Assembly: GCF_004363095.1 (NCBI RefSeq)
Contig: NZ_SNYO01000003.1
Span: 124,001 to 188,000 of the forward strand
Length of the DNA: 64,000 bases
Origin: Actinomycetospora succinea
Lineage (GTDB): Bacteria; Actinomycetota; Actinomycetes; Mycobacteriales; Pseudonocardiaceae
Reading direction: 5' to 3'
Positions within the stretch are counted from its first letter, which is position 1; each line of letters opens with the position of its first letter. The notes under the pieces are model-generated. The model was given only the letters and a program-made list of their open reading frames with translations. It had not been told where the DNA came from and ran no database searches. Shown here piece after piece: positions 1-8,581 of the stretch. The position numbers were made by a program, and so were the translations under genes.

Positions 1-1
1 C

Positions 2-511
2 GACCGGCTCTTCGCCCCCGAGCTCGGTGGCGGCGCGCTGCTCGACCTCGGCGTCTACCCCGTGTCCTTCGCGCAGATGGTGCTGGGCACGCCGGACCGC
101 GTCACGGCCGTCGCGTCCCGCGAGACCACCGGCGTCGACGCCGACGGGGCGATGCTGCTGGCGTTCCAGGACGGGCGCTACGCCACGCTGCAGACGTCGT
201 TCCACAGCCCCTCGCCGGGCCAGGCGCGGGTGTTCGGGACGACGGGCTGGATCGACGTGCTGCCCCGCTTCCACCACCCGAGCACGATCGTCCTGCACCA
301 CGACACGAACGACCCCGGCGAGACCATCGAGCTGCCGGCGACGGGCGCGGGCTACTTCCACGAGCTGGTCGAGGTCACCGAGTGTCTGCGCGCCGGGCGC
401 ACCGAGAGCACCGTGATGCCCCTCGACGACACGCTCGCGGTCCAGGGCGTCCTCGCCGAGGCGGCCGACCAGCTCGGCCTCGTCTTCCGGGAGGACGACA
501 CGTCCGTGTGA
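2..511 (+). CDS. Gfo/Idh/MocA family oxidoreductase, C-terminal part (5' truncated)
   Basis: The reading frame is open from the first bases of the window and stops at 509-511, so only the last 169 residues are present. The visible part starts with a Gly-Gly-Gly-Ala-Leu-Leu-Asp-Leu-Gly-Val-Tyr-Pro stretch, the usual start of the C-terminal alpha/beta substrate domain in Gfo/Idh/MocA dehydrogenases. These enzymes use NAD(P) on sugars, polyols or related compounds. The N-terminal Rossmann domain lies outside the window. A ROK regulator follows in the same direction 38 bases later, which suggests shared control of a carbohydrate pathway. The substrate cannot be told from this fragment. Confidence 0.85.
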   Translation, partial: DRLFAPELGGGALLDLGVYPVSFAQMVLGTPDRVTAVASRETTGVDADGAMLLAFQDGRYATLQTSFHSPSPGQARVFGTTGWIDVLPRFHHPSTIVLHHDTNDPGETIELPATGAGYFHELVEVTECLRAGRTESTVMPLDDTLAVQGVLAEAADQLGLVFREDDTSV

Positions 512-549
512 CGCGACCCCTACCCTGCACGCGAACGGCAGGAGGTGTC

Positions 550-1656
550 ATGGCCGATCGTGAGCAGGAGACAGGGCGCAGCACGTCCCCCCACAGTGGC
601 CTGCGTCGGGCGACCACGGAGCGGGCGATCCTCGACTGTCTCGCCGCCGAGGACGGCCCCCTGACCCGTGCCGAGCTGTCGCGGCGGACCGCCATCTCGC
701 CGCCGGCCATCAGCGAGGCGGTGCGTCGTCTCGAGGCCGACCAGATCCTCGTCGCCGTCGGCCCGCGCTCCGGGGTGCCGGGGGCCGTCGCGACGCTCTA
801 CGACCTGGCCCCTGGGGCCGGCGTCGTCGTCGCCGTCGAGATCAACCGGCGCGTGGTGCGCACGGCCGTCGGCGACCTCGCCGGGCGCAGCCTCGAGCGC
901 GCCGACCACGACCCGCCCGACGACGGCCGCGTCGCCCCGCGCCTGCACGAGGTCCTCGCCACGCTGTCCGAGCGCTGGCGCGCCGACGGCAGGCCGGTGC
1001 GGGCGGTCGCGGTGTCGATCGCCAACCCCGTCGACCCGGCGACGGGCCGGGTGGTCGAGCTGCACGAGTCCGCCTTCCCCGCAGGCGTGGTGGGCGTCGA
1101 GGACGTGCACGACGTCGACCCGTCGATGGTGGTGCTCGACAACGACGTGAACTTCGCGGCGCTCGCCGAGCGCGACCACGGCGCCGCGGTCGGCACCGCG
1201 ACCTTCGCCTACCTCTACGTCGGCGAACGGCACAGCGTCGGCCTCGGGCTCGTGGTCGACGGGGTGCTGGTCCGCGGCGCTCGCGGGCTCGCCGGCGAGA
1301 TCGGCTACCTCCCGCTCGGCGAGGGCTCCGGGCGCTTCCGGTTCGGCGACGCCGTCGCCGCGCAGGCGCTGACCACCGGCGGCACGGTCGACGACGCGAC
1401 CCTGCAGCGCGCCGGCCGCACGCTGGGCGAGGCGGCCGTGGCGGTGTGCGCGTGCGTCGACCCGGCGCTGCTCGTCCTCGGCGGGCCGGTGGGCCTCATC
1501 CCCGGGCTGCGCCCGCACGTCGAGGCCACGGTGGCCGAGCTCGCGCCCCGCGAGGTGCCCGTCGTCGCCGGCGCGCTCGGGGAGACCGCGCCGCTGTGGG
1601 GCGCGCTGGCCGAGGCGCGGCGCCGGGCGTGGGAGAGCCTGGTCTCAGGACGCTAG
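550..1656 (+). CDS. ROK family transcriptional regulator
   Basis: A 368-residue protein with an N-terminal winged helix-turn-helix (about residues 20-80) and a C-terminal ROK sugar-kinase fold. The HTH reads like a MarR-type helix followed by an SEAVRRLE recognition segment. ROK proteins of this design are usually repressors that respond to a sugar or sugar phosphate. The start is placed at the ATG at 550 because an AGGAGGT ribosome site lies at 540-546; the frame is open upstream but has no better start. Neighbouring Gfo/Idh/MocA genes on both sides suggest it controls sugar or polyol oxidation. The gene converges with the next one and the two overlap by 12 bases at their 3' ends. Confidence 0.88.
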   Translation: MADREQETGRSTSPHSGLRRATTERAILDCLAAEDGPLTRAELSRRTAISPPAISEAVRRLEADQILVAVGPRSGVPGAVATLYDLAPGAGVVVAVEINRRVVRTAVGDLAGRSLERADHDPPDDGRVAPRLHEVLATLSERWRADGRPVRAVAVSIANPVDPATGRVVELHESAFPAGVVGVEDVHDVDPSMVVLDNDVNFAALAERDHGAAVGTATFAYLYVGERHSVGLGLVVDGVLVRGARGLAGEIGYLPLGEGSGRFRFGDAVAAQALTTGGTVDDATLQRAGRTLGEAAVAVCACVDPALLVLGGPVGLIPGLRPHVEATVAELAPREVPVVAGALGETAPLWGALAEARRRAWESLVSGR

Positions 1657-2544
1657 CCAGCCCGCCGCGTCCTCGACGATTGCCCGCAGCGCGGCGTGGT
1701 CGTCGCGCGCCGCCGACGCCGCATCGCGGTGGGTGTCGAGCAGGACGTGGGTGGCGCCGAGCTCGCGCAGCGCGTCGAGGTCGGCGCGGATCTGGTCGGG
1801 CCGGCCCTCGCCGGTGAGGCGGTCGTCGTCGGGACGCAGCTCGGCGGTGGGATGCAGGACCACGCGCGGGGCGAGCGCGGGCACCGGGGCCCCGGCCTCC
1901 TCGGCGGCCGCGCGAAGACCCGGCAGCCCGACCGCCGCCAGCCACCCGGCGGGCGTCCGCAGCGGGTGCCACGCGTCCCCGAACCGGACGGCTCGCCGCC
2001 GCGCCGCCGCCCCGTTGCCGCCGACCCACAGCGGCGGGTGCGGCCGCCGGAGCGGCCGGGGACGGGTGTCGACGTCGGTGAACGCGACGTGCCGGCCGGC
2101 GAAGCTGACGACGTCGTCGGACCACAGCGCGAGGAGCGCGCGCAGGTACTCGTCGGTGATCTCGCCGCGCCGGCGCGGGTCGACGCCGACCGCGGCGAAC
2201 TCCTCGTCCGCCCACCCGACCCCGACGCCGACGACGAGGCGGCCGTCGCTGAGCTGGTCGAGCCCGGCGAGGCTGCGCGCGGTCAGCAGCGGGTCGCGGT
2301 AGGGCACGACGAGCACGGTCGTGCCCAGCTCCACGCGGCGGGTGACCCCGGCGAGGTAGCCGAGCAGCGTCAGCGGTTCCCAGAACGGGCCGGGGTAGGC
2401 GGCGGTGACGTCCGGGGTGGCGGCGACGTGGTCGCCGACCATGAGGAAGTCGAACCCGGCGTCCTCGACCACCGCGGCCCAGGCCCGTAGCGAGTCCGCG
2501 GTCGCGGCCGGGCCGAAGTTGGGGACGGTGACGCCGACCTTCAT
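1645..2544 (-). CDS. LLM class flavin/F420-dependent oxidoreductase
   Basis: A 299-residue TIM-barrel protein of the luciferase-like monooxygenase family. It shows the typical N-terminal GVTVPNFG strand, the segment around SDGRLVVGVGVGW, and the later PLWVGGNG motif. Actinobacterial members of this subgroup usually use F420, but FMN cannot be excluded. Its ATG overlaps the stop of the upstream oxidoreductase gene in an ATGA arrangement (2541-2544), so the two are almost certainly translated together. The pair may act in sequence on one substrate, which is not identifiable here. Confidence 0.87.
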   Translation of the reverse strand: MKVGVTVPNFGPAATADSLRAWAAVVEDAGFDFLMVGDHVAATPDVTAAYPGPFWEPLTLLGYLAGVTRRVELGTTVLVVPYRDPLLTARSLAGLDQLSDGRLVVGVGVGWADEEFAAVGVDPRRRGEITDEYLRALLALWSDDVVSFAGRHVAFTDVDTRPRPLRRPHPPLWVGGNGAAARRRAVRFGDAWHPLRTPAGWLAAVGLPGLRAAAEEAGAPVPALAPRVVLHPTAELRPDDDRLTGEGRPDQIRADLDALRELGATHVLLDTHRDAASAARDDHAALRAIVEDAAGWLAS

Positions 2545-3824
2545 CCGCAGGCCCCGACCGGGGCGTCCCACGCCATCCGCACCGTCTCCCCGGAGCGCCG
2601 CGCCTTCTCGGCGGCCCAGACGATGCGGTGGCTGGTCAGCGCCTCCTCGAGACCGGTCAGGTTGCCGGCGGGCTCGTCGTCGGCGACCGCGCGCAGGAAG
2701 CACCGGACGAGCTCCTCGTCGCCCTGGTGGTGCGGGGCGCGCCCGTCGCCGGTGGTGACGACGTCGACGGCTCGTCCGGGGTGGGCGCGGAAGTCGTGGA
2801 AGCGCAGGACGCCGCCGTTGGCCTCGACCGCGCCGTGGGTGCCGAACACCCGCGTCTGGCGCGGGGCCTGGTCGGAGAACGCGGTGACGGTGTGCGTCGC
2901 GGTGATGCCGCTGTCGAACTCGAACGCGACGACCTGGTGGTCGACGACGTCGTTGTCGCAGCCGTAGACGCAGCGGCCGTAGGGGCCGTCGCGCAGCGCC
3001 TCGTCGAGGGCCTCCGGGGTCGGCACGTCGGTGACGGCGCCGAGCAGCTGGTGCTCCCAGTCGGGGTCGCCGAGGCACGAGCGGTAGAGCCGTGGCGCGG
3101 AGTAGGGGCACGTCGGCTCGACGGCGCAGTCCAGGCAGCGGGCGGCCGCGCCCTCGGGACGGCGCTCGGGCCGGAAGTGGCTCAGCCGCCCGAACGACGC
3201 GAGACGGGCCGGGCGGTCGTCGATCAGGTGGGTGAGCAGGTCGATGTCGTGGCTGCACTTGGCGAGCAGCAACGACGACGCGAGGTCCTCCCGGCGCCAC
3301 TCGCCGCGCACGTAGGAGTGGGCGAAGTGCCAGGCGCCGACCGGCTCGAGGTGCTGCACCGACACCAGGTCGCCGATCCGCCCCGCGCGCAGCGCAGCGA
3401 CCAGCGCGCGGGTCGAGGGCGCGTAGGGCAGCGGGTGGGCGATCGTGAACTGCACGCCGGCGCGGCGCACCGCCGCGGCGACGCGCAGGGCCTCGGGCTC
3501 GTCGGGCGCGATCGGCTTCTCGCAGAGCAGGTGGACGCCGCGCTCCGCGAACGCGACGGCGGGGTCGGCGTGGTCGTGGTCCTGGGTCGCGATGACGACC
3601 ACGTCGACGAGACCCGCCCCGCGCTCGGCGAGGTCGGTCCAGTGCGTGAACCGGGCGGCGGCGGGCACGTCGTGGGTGTCGGCCAGACGCTCGCGCCGTT
3701 CCCGGAGCGGCTCGGCGATCGCGGTGACGCGGCCGCCCGCCAGCGCCACGTTGCGGGCGTGCAGGCGGCCCCGGCCGCCCGCGCCGACGATCCCGACACG
3801 GACCGGACCTGACCCGAGACTCAC
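2541..3824 (-). CDS. Gfo/Idh/MocA family oxidoreductase with cysteine-rich insert
   Basis: A 427-residue NAD(P)-dependent dehydrogenase. The N-terminal Rossmann motif GIVGAGGRGR is at about residues 12-21, followed by the CEKPIA motif whose lysine is catalytic in this family. In the second domain a cysteine cluster (CLDC, then CPY, then C, then a CVYGC pair) comes before the NDVVDHQ segment. That pattern occurs in a subset of the family and may bind a metal or stabilise the fold. The GTG start at 3824 is supported by a purine-rich ribosome site (AGGGAGGA). It is the first gene of a two-gene unit with the LLM oxidoreductase. Confidence 0.88.
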   Translation of the reverse strand: MSLGSGPVRVGIVGAGGRGRLHARNVALAGGRVTAIAEPLRERRERLADTHDVPAAARFTHWTDLAERGAGLVDVVVIATQDHDHADPAVAFAERGVHLLCEKPIAPDEPEALRVAAAVRRAGVQFTIAHPLPYAPSTRALVAALRAGRIGDLVSVQHLEPVGAWHFAHSYVRGEWRREDLASSLLLAKCSHDIDLLTHLIDDRPARLASFGRLSHFRPERRPEGAAARCLDCAVEPTCPYSAPRLYRSCLGDPDWEHQLLGAVTDVPTPEALDEALRDGPYGRCVYGCDNDVVDHQVVAFEFDSGITATHTVTAFSDQAPRQTRVFGTHGAVEANGGVLRFHDFRAHPGRAVDVVTTGDGRAPHHQGDEELVRCFLRAVADDEPAGNLTGLEEALTSHRIVWAAEKARRSGETVRMAWDAPVGACG

Positions 3825-3988
3825 CCGCGTTCCTCCCTGCCGCCCGTCCCCCCGGTTGGTCGCTCCGGCCCCCCATCCTGCCCCCTTCGGGGGACACGAG
3901 GCTGCCGGTGACCGCGGCCACCCGGCCGCTCGTCCGTGCGACCGACACCACGTTTAATGATCTTGATTGCTACCCGTTACGTTCTCGT

Positions 3989-4005
3989 GACCAACCTCGT
4001 TGGTC
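3989..4005. promoter_or_regulatory. Inverted repeat upstream of the molybdenum hydroxylase operon
   Basis: GACCAAC and GTTGGTC form perfect 7-base arms around a CTC spacer. The repeat lies about 60 bases before the ATG of the hydroxylase gene, in the 241-base gap between divergent genes, next to a locally AT-richer stretch (3950-3985). A regulator operator is the simplest reading. No regulator gene for it is adjacent, and no T-run follows, so a terminator is less likely. Confidence 0.45.
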
Positions 4006-4065
4006 CTTCAAGCTCCCCACCACTACGGCGATCGGCCTCTTTCGCATTCGCCCGAAGGGACCTCC

Positions 4066-6576
4066 ATGCCGGCCAAGCACCGCACTGCTCCCCGTCCACC
4101 GCGTCGTCCGGTCGCGAACAAGACGACGGCGGGTGCGCCTAGCGGCATGCAGCGCCGCCGCTTCCTCGGGTACCTCATCGCCGCCCCGACCCTCGCCGTC
4201 GGCGTGAAGCTCACCGCCGACGGCGTGCTCGAGGCGCAGGCCCTGCCGTCGCCGACCCCGGAGGTGTCGGAGGTCTACGACCTGTCCGACCTCCTGCTCG
4301 ACTCCACCCGCCCCACGGCGAACCTCATCACGATCGTCGTGAACGAGGACGGCACCGTCTCGTTCAGCATCCCGCGTGCCGAGAGCGGCCAGGGCATCAC
4401 GACGACGGCGGCGATGCTCATCGCCGAGGAGATGGGCATCGACGTCTCCGACGTCACCGTCACCCTGGCCGACGCGCGCCCGGAGCTGCTGTTCAACCAG
4501 CAGACGCAGGGCTCGGCCTCGGTCATCTCCATCTACACGCCGGTCCGGGTGGCGGCGGCGCTGGCCCGCGGGCAGCTGGTCGAGGCGGCCGCGACGATCC
4601 TCGGCGACGAGGCCGAGAACCTCCGCACCACCGGCGGGCGGGTCCTCTCCACCGCCGGCTCGAGCGTCCCGTTCGCCGAGCTGGCCGCCGCCGCGGCGAA
4701 CTCGGTGACCCGCGAGGCGATCACCGAGCTCAAGCCGGTCGACGAGTTCGAGATCATCGGCAAGGGGCAGCGCCGCGACGACGTCCGCGCCGCGGTCACC
4801 GGCCAGAAGAAGTACACGATGGACCTCGACGTCCCCGAGGCCCTGCCGACCATGATCGCCCGGCCGCCGACGATCAAGGGGACCGTCGAGTCGGTGAACA
4901 ACCTGGCCGAGGTCAAGGCGATGCCCGGCGTCACCGACGTCGTGGAGATCTCCACCGACGCCGAGCCGGGGCGCGGGACCACGTCCTCGGCGGTCGCGGT
5001 GCGGGCGCGGACCTTCGGCCAGTGCATCGACGCGGTGAACGCCCTGGACGTCACGTGGGGCGGCGGCAACGTCGACGACGAGTCGGACGCGACGATCCTG
5101 GCGCAGCTGCGTGCCGCGGACGCGCCGGCGAACCTGCCCTCGCCCGGCCCCCTGGACGAGGCCGGCGGGGTGCTCCCGCTCGTCACCGAACCCGCGACCG
5201 CCGCCCTCGACGGCGTGGGCGCGGTGGAGACGATCGACGAGGAGTTCGTCTTCTACTGGCGCAGCAACGCCGCGATGGAGCCGAACGTCGCCATCGCCGA
5301 CGTCCGCGACGGGGAGGCGGAGATCTGGACCCCCAGCCAGATCCCGATCGTCACCCAGTCCCAGATCGCCCAGGTGCTCGGGATGACCCCGGGTCAGGTG
5401 ACCGTCCACGTCCCCCGCGGCGGCGGCGCCTTCGGCCGCCGGCTCTTCAGCGACGTCGCGCTGGACGCGGCGCGGGTGTCCCAGGAGATCGGTAAGCCGG
5501 TGCGGCTCATGTGGCACCGCGCCGACGAGTGCCGGGCCGGCCGCGTCCACCCGATGTGCATCTCCCGGGTGCGGGCGTCCTTCAGCGGCACCGAGGTCGT
5601 CAGCTTCGAGCAGCGGCACACCAGCGTCGCCACCGACTACACCGAGTCCTTCGGCGACATGATCACGTCGCAGGCCGCGAAGCTGCCGTTCGCCAACGAG
5701 CTCACGCTCTCGCAGACGGTCTTCCTGCTCACCGCGAGCGTCCCCTACGACCTCGGCGCCGTCGCGCTCGGCTACAACGAGATCTTCGACTTCGACCGGT
5801 TCGCCACCGGCAGCGTCCGCAACCTCAACAACCAGGACTTCCGGCCCGCCCAGGAGCTCATGGTCGACCGCCTCGCGGCCCGGATGGGCGAGGACCCGCT
5901 GGAGTTCCGGCTGGACCGCGTCGAGGACGAGCGCGCGAAGGCGTGCCTGGAGACGGTGCGCGACGAGGGCGACTGGGGCCGCGACCTGCCCGAGGGCGTG
6001 GCCCAGGGCGTCGTCGTGCACAACGAGTACAAGGGCTCGGTCGCCGTGCTCGTCGAGGTCGACACGCGGGCCGCGACCGCCGAGCGCGAGATCCGCGGCG
6101 CCACCACCGGTCCGCGCGTCCGCAAGGTCACCGTGGCGGTCGACGTCGGCCTGCCCATCAACCCGCTCGGCCTCAAGGCGCAGATGGAGGGCGGGGTGAT
6201 GACGGGCATCTCCCACGTCTTCACCGGCAGCCTGCACCTGCGCGACGGCAACTTCCTCGAGGGCAGCTGGGACGACTACCGCTACACCCGGCACTGGAAC
6301 GCCCCGCCGGAGATCGACGTGATCGTCATGCCGCCGAGCGGCGACCGTCCCGGCGGGGCCGGCGAGCTCGCCGTGGGTGCGGCGACGGCCGCCGTGGCCT
6401 GCGCCTACGCCCGCGCGACGGGCGAGATGCCCACCAGCTTCCCGATCGGCCACACCAAGGACGTCCCGTTCAAGGTCAAGTCCTTCGTCCCGCCGCTGCC
6501 CCCGTCGCCCGTGGACGGCCTGACCGCGTACCCGACGCCGTCCGCCGCCGGCCCGGCGTTCAACCCCGCGAGCTAG
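4066..6576 (+). CDS. Tat-exported xanthine dehydrogenase-family molybdopterin-binding subunit
   Basis: An 836-residue large subunit of a molybdenum hydroxylase, closest in layout to isoquinoline 1-oxidoreductase beta or membrane aldehyde dehydrogenase types. Residues about 29-45 contain a twin-arginine motif (RRRFLG) followed by a hydrophobic stretch, so it should be folded and loaded with cofactor before export. Further on, an a/b hammerhead-like region, a GGGAFGRR segment and a C-terminal GGAGELAVG stretch carrying the expected catalytic Glu are visible. The ATG at 4066 follows GAAGGGA; an upstream in-frame GTG at 4000 has no such site. Its [2Fe-2S] partner and a complete tat set follow in the same direction. 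The substrate is unknown. Confidence 0.88.
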   Translation: MPAKHRTAPRPPRRPVANKTTAGAPSGMQRRRFLGYLIAAPTLAVGVKLTADGVLEAQALPSPTPEVSEVYDLSDLLLDSTRPTANLITIVVNEDGTVSFSIPRAESGQGITTTAAMLIAEEMGIDVSDVTVTLADARPELLFNQQTQGSASVISIYTPVRVAAALARGQLVEAAATILGDEAENLRTTGGRVLSTAGSSVPFAELAAAAANSVTREAITELKPVDEFEIIGKGQRRDDVRAAVTGQKKYTMDLDVPEALPTMIARPPTIKGTVESVNNLAEVKAMPGVTDVVEISTDAEPGRGTTSSAVAVRARTFGQCIDAVNALDVTWGGGNVDDESDATILAQLRAADAPANLPSPGPLDEAGGVLPLVTEPATAALDGVGAVETIDEEFVFYWRSNAAMEPNVAIADVRDGEAEIWTPSQIPIVTQSQIAQVLGMTPGQVTVHVPRGGGAFGRRLFSDVALDAARVSQEIGKPVRLMWHRADECRAGRVHPMCISRVRASFSGTEVVSFEQRHTSVATDYTESFGDMITSQAAKLPFANELTLSQTVFLLTASVPYDLGAVALGYNEIFDFDRFATGSVRNLNNQDFRPAQELMVDRLAARMGEDPLEFRLDRVEDERAKACLETVRDEGDWGRDLPEGVAQGVVVHNEYKGSVAVLVEVDTRAATAEREIRGATTGPRVRKVTVAVDVGLPINPLGLKAQMEGGVMTGISHVFTGSLHLRDGNFLEGSWDDYRYTRHWNAPPEIDVIVMPPSGDRPGGAGELAVGAATAAVACAYARATGEMPTSFPIGHTKDVPFKVKSFVPPLPPSPVDGLTAYPTPSAAGPAFNPAS

Positions 6577-6586
6577 GAGCTCCCCC

Positions 6587-7063
6587 GTGCCTCCCCACAC
6601 GTTCAAGGTCAACGGCCGGCCGGTCACCGTCGAGGTCGAGGACGACGTGCGCCTGCTCTGGGTGCTGCGCGACCTGCTGAAGATCAACGGTCCGAAGTAC
6701 GGCTGTGGCATCAACGTCTGCAAGGCCTGCACGAGCCACATCAACGGCCGCGCCTTCAACCCCTGCTCGGTGCCGGTGGGCCAGATCAAGCCCACGGACG
6801 AGATCACGACCATCGAGGGCCTGCCCGACACCGTCGGCGCCGACCTGCACCCGATGCAGGAGGCGTGGATCGACCGGGACGTGCCCCAGTGCGGCTACTG
6901 CCAGCCCGGCCAGATCATGGCCGCCGTCGACCTGGTCAAGAAGGTCAAGGCCGAGGGCGGATCGGTCACCGACGACGACATCGACGAGATCCGCAACATG
7001 TGCGCCTGCGGCACCTACGGCCGCATCCGCGAGGCCATCAAGCAGGGCGCCGCGAACATGTGA
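6587..7063 (+). CDS. (2Fe-2S)-binding subunit of molybdenum hydroxylase
   Basis: A 158-residue small subunit carrying two [2Fe-2S] clusters. The N-terminal plant-type ferredoxin fold holds CGINVCKAC plus a distal Cys about 11 residues on. The C-terminal helical domain holds CGYC and CACG motifs, the standard pair in IorA/CoxS-type subunits. It passes electrons from the molybdenum centre to an outside acceptor. It has no signal peptide, so it probably leaves the cell bound to the twin-arginine-bearing large subunit. The GTG start at 6587 has an AGGAG site (6575-6579). No FAD subunit is present. Confidence 0.92.
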   Translation: MPPHTFKVNGRPVTVEVEDDVRLLWVLRDLLKINGPKYGCGINVCKACTSHINGRAFNPCSVPVGQIKPTDEITTIEGLPDTVGADLHPMQEAWIDRDVPQCGYCQPGQIMAAVDLVKKVKAEGGSVTDDDIDEIRNMCACGTYGRIREAIKQGAANM

Positions 7064-7112
7064 GCCGCCGCCCGCTCCCCCCTCCCCCGCACGCTCCCCG
7101 GAAGGAACCGTC

Positions 7113-7364
7113 ATGACCGGAGCCCTGAGCCCGTCCCACTGGCTGATCATCCTCGTCGTCCTGCTGCTGCTGTTCGGCGCCAAGCGCCTGCCCGACGCCG
7201 CGCGCGGGATCGGGCGCTCGCTGCGCATCTTCAAGGCCGAGACCTCGGCGCTCGCCAACGACGACAAGGACGCCCCCAAGGAGGCCGCCAAGGAGCCGGC
7301 CGCCGTGGAGCCCGCGCCGGTCAACGGTGCGCCGGTGCGCACCACGAACGGCACGACGGTCTGA
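7113..7364 (+). CDS. tatA: Sec-independent protein translocase TatA
   Basis: An 83-residue protein with one N-terminal membrane helix (about residues 8-24), the FGAKRLPDAARGIGRSLRIFK hinge and amphipathic helix typical of TatA, and a polar Ala/Lys/Glu tail. TatA oligomers form the transport pathway for folded proteins. The ATG at 7113 follows GAAGGAA. It lies 49 bases after the iron-sulfur subunit and 3 bases before tatC, so the whole set is probably one transcript. Residue pattern and partners favour TatA over TatB for this copy. Confidence 0.9.
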   Translation: MTGALSPSHWLIILVVLLLLFGAKRLPDAARGIGRSLRIFKAETSALANDDKDAPKEAAKEPAAVEPAPVNGAPVRTTNGTTV

Positions 7365-7367
7365 CCC

Positions 7368-8279
7368 GTGCCCTCCACGACGCGCCGCTGGAGCGATCGG
7401 CTCCCGCGGTGGTGGCCCGGACGGCGCCGGGACCCCGAGGCGACGATGTCGGTCCTCGACCACCTCCTCGAGCTGCGCCGCCGCCTGGCCTGGGCGCTGC
7501 TCGCGATCGCCGTCGGCACGGTGCTGGGGTTCGTCTGGTACGAGAACTCGGTGCTCGGCGTACCGAGCCTCGGCTCGCTGCTGATCCAGCCGTACTGCTC
7601 GCTGCCCCCGTCGGCCCGGGCGGGCCTGAACGGCACCGACTGCCGGCTGCTGGCGACGGGTCCCTTCGACCAGTTCCTGCTGCGGGTCAAGGTCGCGGCG
7701 ACGGCCGGCGTGGTCCTGTCCGCCCCGGGCTGGCTCGGCCAGCTGTGGGCGTTCGTGACGCCGGGGCTGCGGAGCCGGGAGCGGCGCGGCGCGGTCGCGT
7801 TCATCAGCACCGCGTCGGTGCTGTTCGCGGGCGGGGCCGTGCTGGCCTACCTGGTCGTCGCCCAGGCGCTGAGCTTCCTGCTCATGATCGGCAACTCGGT
7901 GCAGACCACGGCGCTGCGCGGCGACGAGTACTACTCGCTCGTCCTGTCGCTCATGGTCGTCTTCGGTGTCGGGTTCCTGACCCCGCTGGTCGTGGTCATG
8001 CTCAACCGGGTCGGCGTCGTCTCCTACCGCAAGCTCGCGAGCTGGCGGCGCGCCATGATCTTCGGCGCCTTCCTCTTCGCCGGGATCGCGACGCCGGGCG
8101 GTGATCCGATCTCCATGGGCGTGCTCGGCGCCGCGCTGTGCGTGCTGCTCGAGCTGGCCATCCAGGTCTGCCGCCTCCACGACCGCCGGCGCGCGCGCCG
8201 GGACCCCGGCTGGGAGGACCTCGACGACGACAGCGCGTCCCCGCTGCCCGACGCCGACCCCACCCCCGAGAGGAGCTGA
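7368..8279 (+). CDS. tatC: Sec-independent protein translocase TatC
   Basis: A 303-residue multi-spanning protein with the TatC start motif SVLDHLLELRRRL (about residues 27-39), which reads the twin-arginine signal. About six membrane helices follow and an acidic C-terminal tail ends the protein. The segment FAGIATPGGDPIS matches the conserved region near the last helices. The GTG start at 7368 is 3 bases after the tatA stop. TatC normally works with TatB as the substrate receptor, and tatB follows directly. Its placement after a Tat substrate suggests a system dedicated to this hydroxylase, while a housekeeping Tat system is likely elsewhere (inference). Confidence 0.93.
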   Translation: MPSTTRRWSDRLPRWWPGRRRDPEATMSVLDHLLELRRRLAWALLAIAVGTVLGFVWYENSVLGVPSLGSLLIQPYCSLPPSARAGLNGTDCRLLATGPFDQFLLRVKVAATAGVVLSAPGWLGQLWAFVTPGLRSRERRGAVAFISTASVLFAGGAVLAYLVVAQALSFLLMIGNSVQTTALRGDEYYSLVLSLMVVFGVGFLTPLVVVMLNRVGVVSYRKLASWRRAMIFGAFLFAGIATPGGDPISMGVLGAALCVLLELAIQVCRLHDRRRARRDPGWEDLDDDSASPLPDADPTPERS

Positions 8280-8282
8280 GCC

Positions 8283-8579
8283 GTGTTCGGTCTGGGCATG
8301 GGTGAGCTCGTCCTGCTCGCCCTCGTCGGTTTCTTCGTCATCGGCCCCGAGCGCCTCCCCGGCGCGATCCGCTCGCTCGCGGGCGTCGTGAAGCAGCTCA
8401 AGGGGCACGCGGCGTCACTGCGCGAGCAGGTCGACACCGCCGCCGACCTCGCGGAGGTCCGCCGCCAGCTCGACGAGCTGCGCGAACCGCTGGCCGAGAT
8501 CCGCTCGGCGGACCCGCGCCGGGCGGTGCGCGAGGCCTTCCGGGAGGTCCCGCCGGCGGCACCCCGCACGCGGGTCTGA
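8283..8579 (+). CDS. tatB: Sec-independent protein translocase TatB
   Basis: A 98-residue protein starting with MFGLGMGELVLLALVGFFV and then GPERLP, the signature of TatB, followed by an amphipathic helix and a charged tail with RRQLDELREPL. TatB sits with TatC as the receptor for twin-arginine signals. It begins 3 bases after the tatC stop. The gene order A-C-B is unusual: actinobacterial tatB is normally away from tatAC, which supports the idea of a self-contained second system. It converges with the next gene. Confidence 0.88.
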   Translation: MFGLGMGELVLLALVGFFVIGPERLPGAIRSLAGVVKQLKGHAASLREQVDTAADLAEVRRQLDELREPLAEIRSADPRRAVREAFREVPPAAPRTRV

Positions 8580-8581
8580 GC

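Noticed and set aside
2541-3824. Iron-sulfur cluster in the Cys-rich oxidoreductase
   Set aside because: The Cys pattern is shared by ordinary Gfo/Idh/MocA members; nothing shows a redox cluster.
3970-6831. Long minus-strand ORF (953 codons) opposite the molybdenum hydroxylase
   Set aside because: It is Arg/Gly/Asp-rich antisense of a clear enzyme gene; high GC leaves shadow frames open. No domain and no ribosome site.
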